A program made the translations under genes and the position numbers. This document shows positions 55,281-64,000 of a DNA stretch of 64,000 nt, piece after piece; positions within the stretch are counted from its first letter, which is position 1; every line of letters begins with the position of its first letter. The notes below the pieces were generated by a model. The model searched no databases, had not been told where the DNA came from, and saw only the letters and a list, made by a program, of their open reading frames with translations. Origin of the DNA: Phytophthora sp. 'mugwort' (taxonomy: Eukaryota > Oomycota > Peronosporomycetes > Peronosporales > Peronosporaceae); the NCBI GenBank assembly GCA_033558025.1, contig JAUCEF010000011.1, positions 1,178,001-1,242,000 of the forward strand, read 5' to 3'.

Positions 55281-57300
55281 GTGACAGCTGCGAGAGAGCA
55301 GCTGGAAGAAGAAACGCCCGAACTGGTCCGTCAGCCTTCACAGCCCATCATCATGGCGGCTCCCCGTCGTGACCAGACCTGGCATGCTGAGTGGCGAAAC
55401 AAGGCCCCACAGGTCGTGTTCTCGTTGCCCACCGATGACGCGCTCGCGTCAGCGGAAAAGGCCATGTTGGATCCTGAGCGCAACGCTGATGACAAGAAAG
55501 CAGCTGCTCTATGTGGAGTTCCCCAGCTCGTCTCGAGTGAGTTGACCTACTCCATGTGGATTCCTGCGCGAGACCTGACCGCCACGTTCTCTGATACGGA
55601 GATCATGACCTCGCTCGGATCGGATACGCAACCGGCCATCTGGTCGGTCAACGTCAGCCATCTGCGCGATTTCAAGACCATCCGGAACGGTGGCATCAGC
55701 TTTGTATGCACTGATCAAGCTATCGCATCCAAGTTGGGTGGCCAGATGCTGTCGATCTGCGACCGAAACTATCGGGTTCAACCGTACTCCAAGTACTCCA
55801 GCTCGTACTATGTCGACTTGCAGCGCCTGCCTGCCCAGGTCGATGACAGCGAGATCTACGACTGGTTCGCCGCACATGGGACACCATCGGTGTTCATCTG
55901 CCCTAGTCGTACGATCCGCGGTCTGAAGTCACGCCGCCGCCGAGTGTACTTCAACCACATGTCCCCGCCCGAGTCGCTGATGCTTACGCCAACGACGCCG
56001 TTGTGAGAAATCAAGTTCGGTGACCATGGATACGCGGTGGTCAATCACCGCGTCCGTGCGTTCAACCACGGCACGCCGCCCTTCCTGAAGGCGATGCACG
56101 AGAAACGCAAGGCTCACCCATTATCATCTAAGTCGGTCGACCATGCGGCACATCAGGCTTCTTCGAAGCCTGCTGTTGCCACGAGCGTCGAAGCCAATGG
56201 CACGCCTATGGAAACGTCGGACGCCGAGTACGAGCCATCCGAGCCTAATGGCTCAGAAGTGAGTGACTCGGAAGCAGTTCGGGCAGCGCTATGGAAGGTG
56301 TTGAAGGAGAAACAGTTGAAGACGGGATCACAGTCCAGCCCAATTCTATCTGGCCGTCGGACGAAGAACCTCCAAATTTTCCCACTGGCTCGATTAAGCG
56401 AACGGACCGGGAGCCGGCGCGTATCTTGCGCGCCAAGCAACTTGTCTTCGGCAAGATGTCCACTTTCACGGCCAAGACAAGGGAACTACCCCCGTCCCAG
56501 ACTGGCTATCCAGTACTGGCATCCACCAACCAGTATGAGTGGCTGAGTGAGGGAGATGGTGGCAATGTCCCACCTGATCAGGATATGACTCTATGGAAGA
56601 GTACTCAGATCCCGCCCTCCCCGTTGCCTCGTATATCAAGCTGTCCAAGCCTGCCGAAAAGATACTCAACAGCGCTGCGATCAAGTACCCTGCAAAGACG
56701 ATCACCTTCAATGACCTCTGCGACGTCATCGAATCGTATCTGACGGAGTTCTCGAACACGTCAGATGCCGATAACAGCTTGTACGGGATCCAAGCCCAAC
56801 CTAGGTCCATCGCTTTTTATTGGACACCTCGGCTCCCGGTAACTACCAGCATCTTCGCAGCAAGACGTTTGGCCACGCAGTGCTCCGAATGATCTCCAAG
56901 AAGCTCGACCCCTCGTCGAAGGACTACTCCCTCAAGAACAAGTTGGCCGAGCTCTTCCCGGACGCCGACAACCTAAACCCAGAAGTCGTGCTGCAGAGCC
57001 TTTGCTCTACCCCAAACGAGTTCTGGCTCCAAACGCGACTGGTCGAGTTTGATCTTGCATTGCAAGTGATTGCTTCAAGCATCTATATGGATCCGGTCAA
57101 GGTCTGCGCTCTAATCCAACAAGAAGCTACTACGCTTCTCCATCCGATGTGGCACCTCTGGGACGATCGCACCCTAGGGGTACTGGTAACCTCGCCGTTG
57201 GCAACTCGACTCATTGATGGCCCGTTGCCGGACGACCTACGCCAATGCATCGCTGATCTCCAGCAAGCGGCTTTGGCAGTAGACAACTCGGGTAGCCCAC
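55281..57300 (+). pseudogene. LINE ORF1-like region
   Basis: The first open piece (241 aa, to a TGA at 56004-56006) is followed in the same frame by a second to 56546, so one nonsense change splits them; later pieces (56291-56743, 56593-56892, 56820-57300) change frame. The first piece has an RRM-like central part (YYVDLQRLPAQVDDSEIYDWFAAHGTP) and a following SRRRRVYF. RNA-binding is the usual role of LINE ORF1. No gag-type knuckle seen. Confidence 0.6.
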
Positions 57301-57309
57301 TTCAACACG

Positions 57310-57759
57310 GTGATGTCAAGCCAACTGGACCAAGCCAACCACACCGACCGGAATCGGTCGCGGGGACGAACCGAGCTGCTGGACTGGATGCAAGCTATCA
57401 ACGTTGTGGATGCATGGCGCCTGGAACATCCGACGCTCGTCGAGTTCACCAGCCCCAACTCCAGCTCAAGGTTAGACTACGTGATGCTAAGCTCCCAGCT
57501 CTTCCACTCGGCCATGCAGGACATTCTGCACGACTTTCGCAATCGCTCCAATATGGGTGACCACTGCTGCATCGACTTTCGACTCGGATCTGCTGTCTTT
57601 CGGCCGGCTAAAAGACCCCCCTGGCGCTGCCAAGAATGGGTCGTCCAGCTTCCTGAAGCGCAGCAGTATCTCCAGGGATCGCTGATCAAGTTGGCAGACA
57701 TGCTCCATGCACCAACAGACTCCCACTACAACCCGGGCTGCCTACTCGACGAGCACTAG
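57310..57759 (+). pseudogene. LINE ORF2 endonuclease (APE-type), C-terminal part
   Basis: RTELLDWMQAINVVDAWRLEHP, SRLDYVMLS and a GDHCC (in place of the usual SDH) are end motifs of APE-like LINE endonucleases. The catalytic N-terminal half is missing; ORF1-type sequence runs straight into it, which points to an internal deletion near 57300. Confidence 0.65.
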
Positions 57760-58069
57760 CGTCGCGACAACATCTTCCTGCACGAGTTATTCGAATCCCG
57801 GAAGAATGCTCGCCAGCGCGAACTTGAGGAACTGCACCTGAAATCAATGATCTGCAGCACCGCCAAGCGACGGAGCCTACCGATGATCAACGCCGGCGGC
57901 TGACTAAAAAGAGGGCAGTACTGGAGGTCAAGATGAAGATGAAAAAGTTCTACGCATCGAAGTAGAAGTTTGCCTCCGACCTCCATGATTCTAGCGAGGT
58001 ACCAAGTACTTCTTCCGACCGCCTCAGATCCTGCACAACACTCCGATTCCTGTCAATTCGCCGGAGGAG

Positions 58070-60786
58070 TTGGAAGTCATGTGCCAGGAATTCAACCAGT
58101 TTTGGTCCGGGATCTATTGTTCACCTTCAAAGGAGTTCCATCATGACAAGCCGAAATGGGATCGCATCAAGCTGGCCCATATCCTTGAACACACGACCAA
58201 GCATCTGACGCCGAAGCGAGCTGCCTATCTTGACAGTCCACTCACAGCAAATGACTTCTACTGGGCTATCAAGCATACGTCGTCGGGAAGGCACAGGACC
58301 CGATGGGTTACCCCTGGCCTACTACCTAACTGATGTGCGGCTTTGGAGCTGTATCCTGGAGATTGTCTACGCGGCTCAACTGGAGAAAGGCAGGATGTCC
58401 AAGTTCCAGCGTCGCGGCCAAGTCTGCTTGCTATACAAGAAAGGAGATCGTAAAGAGCCTGGGAACTACAGACCCACTACCCTCCTCAACGTCGATACGA
58501 TGCCAAGCTGGGCCCCAAGATACTGGCATACCGTCTGGGAACTGTCTTAGATAGTCTCCTATTCTCTGACCAGTATGGCTTCGTGCCTGGGCGCGATATT
58601 CTTCATGCTCACCTGCGGCTTGAAGCACTCATGAAAGTGTATGAAGACGATGACGCGGTGGTTGGTGCTATCTTGCTTGACTTTGCCAAGGCCTTCAACA
58701 GCGTGGTGTGGGATGCCTTTGACATGATCCTCGAGCACTTCCGCTTCGGCGAAGTGTTTCGTCGCTGGGTACGTGTGATGTTTCCTGGGACTTAGGTGGC
58801 GCTACTATTCAACGGTAGCCCACTTTCGCCCTTTGAATTAGGGAGAGGCGTGCGGCAAGGAGACCCTCTCTCCCTGGGTCTGTTCGTGCTTTACGCTGAA
58901 CCTTTGCTGAACTTGATTCGCGCCAAGATGAAGGATGCTGGACTTCGGTGTGGAGACTCTTCGGTGGTCCATACAGTTATCAGCTTTGCTGATGACTGCA
59001 CTGGACTACTGAGGGACCTGCGGGATACTCAGCGTCTACTAGACTAGGTGGATCTCTTCTGTGAGGCATCGGGCATGGAGCTGAACAAGGACAAGACCGT
59101 GGTGCTGCCGTTCCACCCCTGGAACAGTGAAACTGACAGCATCCGTGAGGCACTACAGCAATTGGGACTAAAGGTTGTTGGGAACAACGACTCGGCCAAA
59201 CTGCTTGGTATATACTACGGTCCCAAGCTCACAGACGCGGCACGGCTACAGCACATATTGGCGGACATGCAGGCAAGGTGTTCACTGTGGAACTACCGGG
59301 CACGCACTCTGCGAGGACAAGTGGTCATCCTACAACAGATCATCTTGCCTGTTCTCTGGTACACGGCCAGTGTCTGCTACATACCTGAAACTGGTTTCCA
59401 AGACCAAGTCCAGGACATGATAGTACGGTTCATGACCCAGTCTTCTACTTCGAACATCGTGCCCCGAGCTTGGTGGACGTTGCCCATGCACATGGGAGGC
59501 CTCGGTTTAACGCCTGTGAAAACGATGATCGAGGGACTCCAACTACACATGCTTTGCAAGCTGCTCATGGCCGTACGCCAGTCACTGGATGATGTACCCT
59601 TATGGGCCGCCCCAGTCATTGCGCTGTTTGACTCCGTGATGAAACCTTGGGGACGCGACTTTGACATCCTGTACGCGCCGGCCTGGAACAGCCCTCATCA
59701 TGTGGTGTCTCGACGGCTAAGACGATGGAGACCGCTTGGTTTGTATTGGCACCATGTTCTCTTCCTTTGAAACACCAAACTGCGCCCCAAGATCACTCGC
59801 AACATGACCAAGCTTGGCAAGTTGACAATGCCGCTGCTGGACAATGTGGATATCACGACTGCAACCAAGACGCCCAAGACCCTGCGAGCCGCAAACCTGG
59901 GAATTGTCCAAGACCTTATTCGCTTAAAGGTTTATCGGATATCTGACTTGTTTGAGCTTAGTGGATACCCGCCTCAAGCCGCCAAGCTATCCCAAGTCAT
60001 CCGTGAGCATGGCCATCCTGGGCGTGCTAACAGCGTGAGCTTCTGCGGGTCTTTCTTAACTAAGATTGACACGCTGTTACGACCGTTGGCCAACATGCCC
60101 ATTGGACCCCGCCCCAAGCCACACTACGGCTGCGCACTCCATACTTGGAGCTTCAGTGGCTATGAAGTCGCTGATCTCACGGTGTCGTTAATACGGAAGC
60201 TCCTGGTTCAGTACAAGGTACCCGGCCTGCCAACGACTGCACTTGGCCTTGAACAAGTGGCTCCCGCAAATGTATGGGGCAGGGACCTAAAGATGAACAA
60301 GCACGTACTACCAGTGAACGCGGACTTGCTGTACAGACTTCATCACAACGCACTTTGGGTGGGCTTTAGGCTGCAGTACATGCAAGGCGCTATGACTCGC
60401 TGCCATCATGGGTGTGGAGTCATTGAAACCGTCTCCCATCTCGTTTGGTATTGTGACTTGCGGCAGCCGTATGGGCGGAATGGCTTGAGGTGTTCCAGCA
60501 GTGGTTTGAGTCTCCCATTGAGTGGGCGACTGTGGTCTACTTTGCGGACATCATGCCTACGCCCCGAGCCAAAAAGGACTTCGATTACAGCCTCTTTGCG
60601 GTCTTCCACATAGTGAGAGTTGTGGTACTTCGCTGCCTATGGACGCACCGCAATGACATTTGCTTCCACGAGTATGAACCAAGTCTCATCGGCGTCAAGG
60701 CTCGGGTGCACGCCCTGATTGACCTTCATGTTGTTGCCTTATGGCAGGCAACTCAGGCGCAAGCAATAGACAGTCCTCGCAGGTGA
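58070..60786 (+). pseudogene. LINE ORF2 reverse transcriptase and C-terminal region
   Basis: RT motifs in order: GPDGLPLAYY; LLYKKGDRKEPGNYRP; DQYGFVPGRDILHAHL; VGAILLDFAKAFNSV (catalytic Asp); GVRQGDPLS; SFADDC (catalytic FADD). The C-terminal part has a Cys/His cluster (RCHHGCGVIETVSHLVWYC, about 60400-60460) of the zf-RVT kind. In-frame TAGs stand at 58793-58795 and 59045-59047, and frames change near 58300, 58530, 59770 and 60480. Confidence 0.85.
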
Positions 60787-60839
60787 GTAGGCAACTACAC
60801 ACCTTATTGCGAGGACTGACTGTGTCGGCACCCTTCGAC

Positions 60840-61030
60840 GCCAATGGCCAAGCGACACGCGGCGGAAGCCCATCGGTGGGACTCCTTACTCGCGGACATG
60901 TTGAACCACGACAGGGAAGAGATGTCCGGAGCGTTGGCGCCCTTCTCGACTGCAGATCCAAGCGATCGCGGGGTGGAAACCCGTCAGCGGGGCTCCTTTC
61001 CCACGGCCATGTTGAACCGTAACCGGGAAG
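60840..61030. repeat. Two-copy tandem repeat (~110 bp) at start of LINE tail
   Basis: The block from ccaagcgacacgcggc to gggaagagatg recurs about 110 bp later as ccaagcgatcgcgggg to gggaagagacg, with many substitutions. The 22-kb truncated copy begins at the end of the second repeat. Confidence 0.55.
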
Positions 61031-61623
61031 AGACGCCTGTGGCCCGAAGGTAAGGCCACAAGCTCAAGGCTTCATCCTGATGTCTTACAATCCGCCGCCG
61101 GCGTGCTCGGCCATTACTGGCTTCAGTCTCCACCACTTTCACGCCCATACGCCAAGTTCCCGGCTCCATTTGCCGATCGCTTAGCGGGCGTTGCTTATGT
61201 CTGCTGTACCCGAATGCGGTGTGGATTGTTGAACCCAGGCGGGGCCCCATGTTGGCGGACAGGCGGGTGAAGAACGCGACACACTACAGACGCTTACGCG
61301 TGTTATGGCATGCATGACATCACTGGACTACTCTTTGGATCGAGGTCTAGAACGGCGCCATACTCCCGAGCCGCGCGTACTACCAGGCCTACAAGCCCAT
61401 GAGACGACGACTGGGAGGTTTGCCCCTCTAGACCACGACCCGCATCTCTCCTACTGAAGTGCCCGGTCAAGCAGTCTTAAGAACTACCGGGTCTAACCGT
61501 GCTTCCAGGCCTACAGCCCATGCATGAGACGGCGCCCAGTAGCCTCCAAGACCACCAGTCCAGTCACAAGACCAGATATCCCAACCTTCGCGGCCAAACC
61601 CCAACCATCGTCCGAAAGGTCTG

Positions 61624-61694
61624 GTCGGCCCGGGGATTGAACCCTGGCCGCTTCCGTCCGACACTGGATGCTTAACCAGCTGAGCTATCTGAGC
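61624..61694 (-). pseudogene. Antisense tRNA-like module in LINE tail, copy B
   Basis: Same module as 22781-22710, with A and B boxes intact and unpaired acceptor ends. One difference in the T-arm region (ctggccgc for ctggtcgc). Confidence 0.5.
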
Positions 61695-62055
61695 TCACTA
61701 GAAGTAGGTGGCTCACCACCACCTCGTTCATCGGGTTATACTTGGTTTTTGTATAGACCCCATCGGAAAGGTCCTGCAAATGTCCAACTCGGCCCAGAGA
61801 CGTCTCGAGACGTCCACCAGTTTCCTCCTGGATACTAAAATGGGTCTTTCAGGGGACCCACTTTCGAGAAAATGGACCTTTCTGGACACCAATTGGGTAC
61901 GAAGTATCCACATGACCCAAATCGATCCAAATAGCAAGTAGGGTAGCTAAGTAGGTTGCTTACTGAACTAACTGGCCTGGCGTCAATCTGCTTCGACCTC
62001 GACAATATACTCTTTCTCTCTCTTCTACAGTACAAACATTTGGGATTCTTTCTGC

Positions 62056-63486
62056 TTATTCGTCGTAAATGATGAACGTCGAGTTGCTGATGTCTCTACG
62101 ACGCGAGGGCTGGCCCAGCTCGCCGCGTCGGATCTCATCCGGGTTATTCCTGGAGTGTAGGATGCAACTCAGACAGACCTTGACGCGGATCGACTCCGAG
62201 TCTACGAGCACGGGCATCTTGCGACAGCAGCGCCCGCAACTCGATTCGCCGCAGAGACGGCAGCTGTGGCGCTTCCGGAGGAAGGAGAAGGCGTGCTGAC
62301 AAACGTTGCAGTTCCGTTGCTGCGTGTCCTTATCTCCGCTCGTGAAAGAGCGATGCTTGCGGTTCATCTCCCGGTTGCTTTGGGGCAGAAGGTGGTTTCC
62401 GATGCTCGTCTTCTCGGCATGAGCACGCAGATTAGCGAGCCGCACTCCTGCCTGCTCTAGCCAATGCGAGCGCTTGCTGGATGAACACCTGCTCTTTGGG
62501 TCGAGATGCGACGCGAACGTCATCTCCACGACACCTGGTGTAGCTGTCTCTACCACCGTATACACCTCGCAGCGGATCGATGCACGCACATACTTGGACG
62601 ATGGTCGCAGCTCCGGCACGCGAATGGACTCGAGGATGCGGTAGCCGATCAGCTTGCCATTGGCTGTGGTGCTTACGTCCGTGTAGTCCAAGTAGACGAG
62701 GTCCAGAGGCGTCGTGCCGAATGGATTCTTCATAGCCTGGTACTTGAGTCCGCAGTGAAAATAGCGCGAGTTTGTGGGTTGTGCACATGACGCCAGCACC
62801 TTGGCCTCGATAACCTGGTCGGCACCCAGAATGATCTTCTGTCCGGCCGCGAACGCTTCTGTGCTCTCCCCTGCGGCCAAAACGGACATGACGTTCTTCA
62901 CCGACGAGTTCACATGCGTCACAGCGCGCACTTCGCACCGTGACCGCTTGGATTTGAACAACTGCACACCATTCTTCACCTTGGTAGCCTCCCAATTGGT
63001 GCCGATAGCGTCGCACTCTTCAGCTGGACAAATATTGCTAGGCTCACGGATATCGTCGGTTGGGTCGTCGGATGCAAAGGCCAGCGCGATACTATGTCTT
63101 TGCTTGATGTAGCTGAAGCAGCCGGCCTTCTGTGCGGCGCTGAGTAACGAGGTATCCTCCGAGGCCACTCGCATGCCCAAGGTATCGCGATCTTCGGCAG
63201 AAACTGCCGACCTGCATCGAACTTTGTCCATAGAGTGGGGACCATTGGAAAGGTAGCTGTCCTGCACAATATCGCCGTCCTCTTCGTCGCCGCTGCCGCT
63301 GTCATCGAGCACGTGCTCGCCCTTCTGATTGCCCAACACACCGCCGAAAAGGGGCGTGGCTCCTAGTCGCTGCTGCAGACCTGTCCAGAGTTCCTGTCGT
63401 TTACCCACATGCTTACGGATGTCGGAGCTCCTCGCCACGCTCTCGCTGGTTCTATATGACGAACGATGCATCACCTCGCTGGCCAT
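62056..63486 (-). CDS. START-like domain plus FYVE zinc finger protein
   Basis: Single exon, 476 aa. A START-like lipid-binding region lies at about 175-345 (GVQLFKSKRSRCEVRAVTHVNSSV, LVYLDYTDV, IRVPELRPSSKYVRASIRCEV). A FYVE finger lies at about 391-441 with CNVC, FLRKRHSCRLCGESSCGRCC and KVCLSC; the usual RHHC core reads RHSC. FYVE domains bind PI3P on endosomes, and the START plus FYVE pairing is a common oomycete architecture. The N-terminus is acidic and unstructured. The start is the first ATG of the open frame. The LINE tail ends about 90 bp past its stop. Confidence 0.85.
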   Translation of the reverse strand: MASEVMHRSSYRTSESVARSSDIRKHVGKRQELWTGLQQRLGATPLFGGVLGNQKGEHVLDDSGSGDEEDGDIVQDSYLSNGPHSMDKVRCRSAVSAEDRDTLGMRVASEDTSLLSAAQKAGCFSYIKQRHSIALAFASDDPTDDIREPSNICPAEECDAIGTNWEATKVKNGVQLFKSKRSRCEVRAVTHVNSSVKNVMSVLAAGESTEAFAAGQKIILGADQVIEAKVLASCAQPTNSRYFHCGLKYQAMKNPFGTTPLDLVYLDYTDVSTTANGKLIGYRILESIRVPELRPSSKYVRASIRCEVYTVVETATPGVVEMTFASHLDPKSRCSSSKRSHWLEQAGVRLANLRAHAEKTSIGNHLLPQSNREMNRKHRSFTSGDKDTQQRNCNVCQHAFSFLRKRHSCRLCGESSCGRCCRKMPVLVDSESIRVKVCLSCILHSRNNPDEIRRGELGQPSRRRDISNSTFIIYDE

Positions 63487-63489
63487 TGC

Positions 63490-64000
63490 CGTCTGTTGTG
63501 TGTAAGGTCTGTCGTAGAATGTCTCGGTTCAAAGCTTCCTGTGTCCCTTGGGCGTGCGTCGCGTTGTCACTAGTCGTGAACAAACCTCAACGCAGGTTTC
63601 CGACTCCTTACCGACTGACTATACCAAAATGAAAGACGAAGAGCGTTCGTTCACACGAGCAGCGTTTTTCACTTATGAAAGGCTGCAGAACTACGACGGA
63701 CGCGGCATGTCGCTGACGATCATATGGCTCTTAAGCGTTTCGCGTCGTGACTGGCTGCTGGCTTGAAGGCAGCTCAAGGATCGGGCTCCGTCAGCACGCT
63801 AGCACCATCTGCGATGAACGGCGAGGTTTCGATTCCCCTTCTCCTTCTGGTGTTCCTCAATACCGCCTTCTGCTATGCTACCAGACAGCTGGTAAACGCC
63901 AACTTCTTGGCTCGAAGCTCTTCTTTCTCGCGGCACAACGACAGCCCATAGACTGGTAGCTCAACTCGCCCCGCCGAAACTCAAAGGATGCACAACCAGT
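63490..64000. other. Upstream region of FYVE gene and possible start of another gene
   Basis: Divergent region. A short plus-strand ORF at 63763-63951 has a hydrophobic helix (VSIPLLLLVFLNTAFCYA) and could be the first exon of a gene leaving the window, but I see no family match. Confidence 0.3.

Larger units (their letters stand above)
55281..61963 (+). mobile_element. LINE (non-LTR retrotransposon), decayed, with 3' tail
   Basis: ORF1-like region, partial endonuclease, RT, zinc-knuckle-like C-terminus and a roughly 1.1-kb 3' tail in the expected order. The tail is shared with the 22-kb copy up to ttgcttact at 61963. Stops and frameshifts are spread over both ORFs, and the endonuclease N-terminus is missing. 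It lies just past the 3' end of the FYVE gene. Confidence 0.8.

Overview
The window reads as nuclear DNA of an oomycete, most likely a Phytophthora or close relative (inference). The evidence is: short GT-AG introns of 54-170 bp; a Crinkler-type (CRN) effector fragment; a START-like plus FYVE protein; Ty3/gypsy, Ty1/copia, LINE, hAT, Tc1/mariner-like, pogo-like and MULE/ULP1 remnants; and oomycete-like initiator motifs at two genes. Intact genes are few and sit as islands in transposon debris.

Layout. 1-18476: a tandem array of about 25 near-identical 750/747-bp units, each with one intact, intron-containing tRNA-Tyr(GUA) gene on the minus strand; the array runs off the left edge. 18477-19404: Ty1/copia 3' end abutting the array. 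19411-21867: a tRNA-like Pol III unit and two hAT transposase pseudogenes. 22097-23108: a 5'-truncated LINE tail flanked by a 15-bp target-site duplication. 24339-28598 (+) and 33258-29430 (-): two diverged copies of a MULE-like transposon gene (DNA-binding region, transposase, SWIM finger, ULP1 protease) with three introns at matching positions. 33589-38344: gene island with a PA-domain protein ending in an ER-retrieval signal, a five-exon PRMT5, and a divergent Cys-rich membrane protein. 39120-43175: Tc1/mariner-like and pogo-type DDE_1 remnants and an unrecognised Ser/Thr-rich ORF. 44439-45693: a small membrane protein and a three-exon DUF2439/ZGRF1-N-like gene, tail to tail. 45841-50447: a large inverted repeat (2180-bp arms, 247-bp spacer), each arm carrying the same EMAPII-like tRNA-binding-domain gene. 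50497-54735: CRN fragment, hAT fragment and a decayed gypsy element. About 54770-61963: a LINE with frameshifts and a truncated endonuclease domain, whose 3' tail matches the 22112-23066 copy and carries an antisense tRNA-like module. 62056-63486: START-like/FYVE gene.

Function. The host genes (PRMT5 methylation, ER-lumenal PA protein, FYVE lipid binding, EMAPII tRNA binding, DUF2439) do not form a pathway. The structural novelties are the tRNA-Tyr array and the perfect-looking palindrome that duplicates a tRNA-binding protein gene. All calls are from reading sequence and translations by eye; no database search was run.
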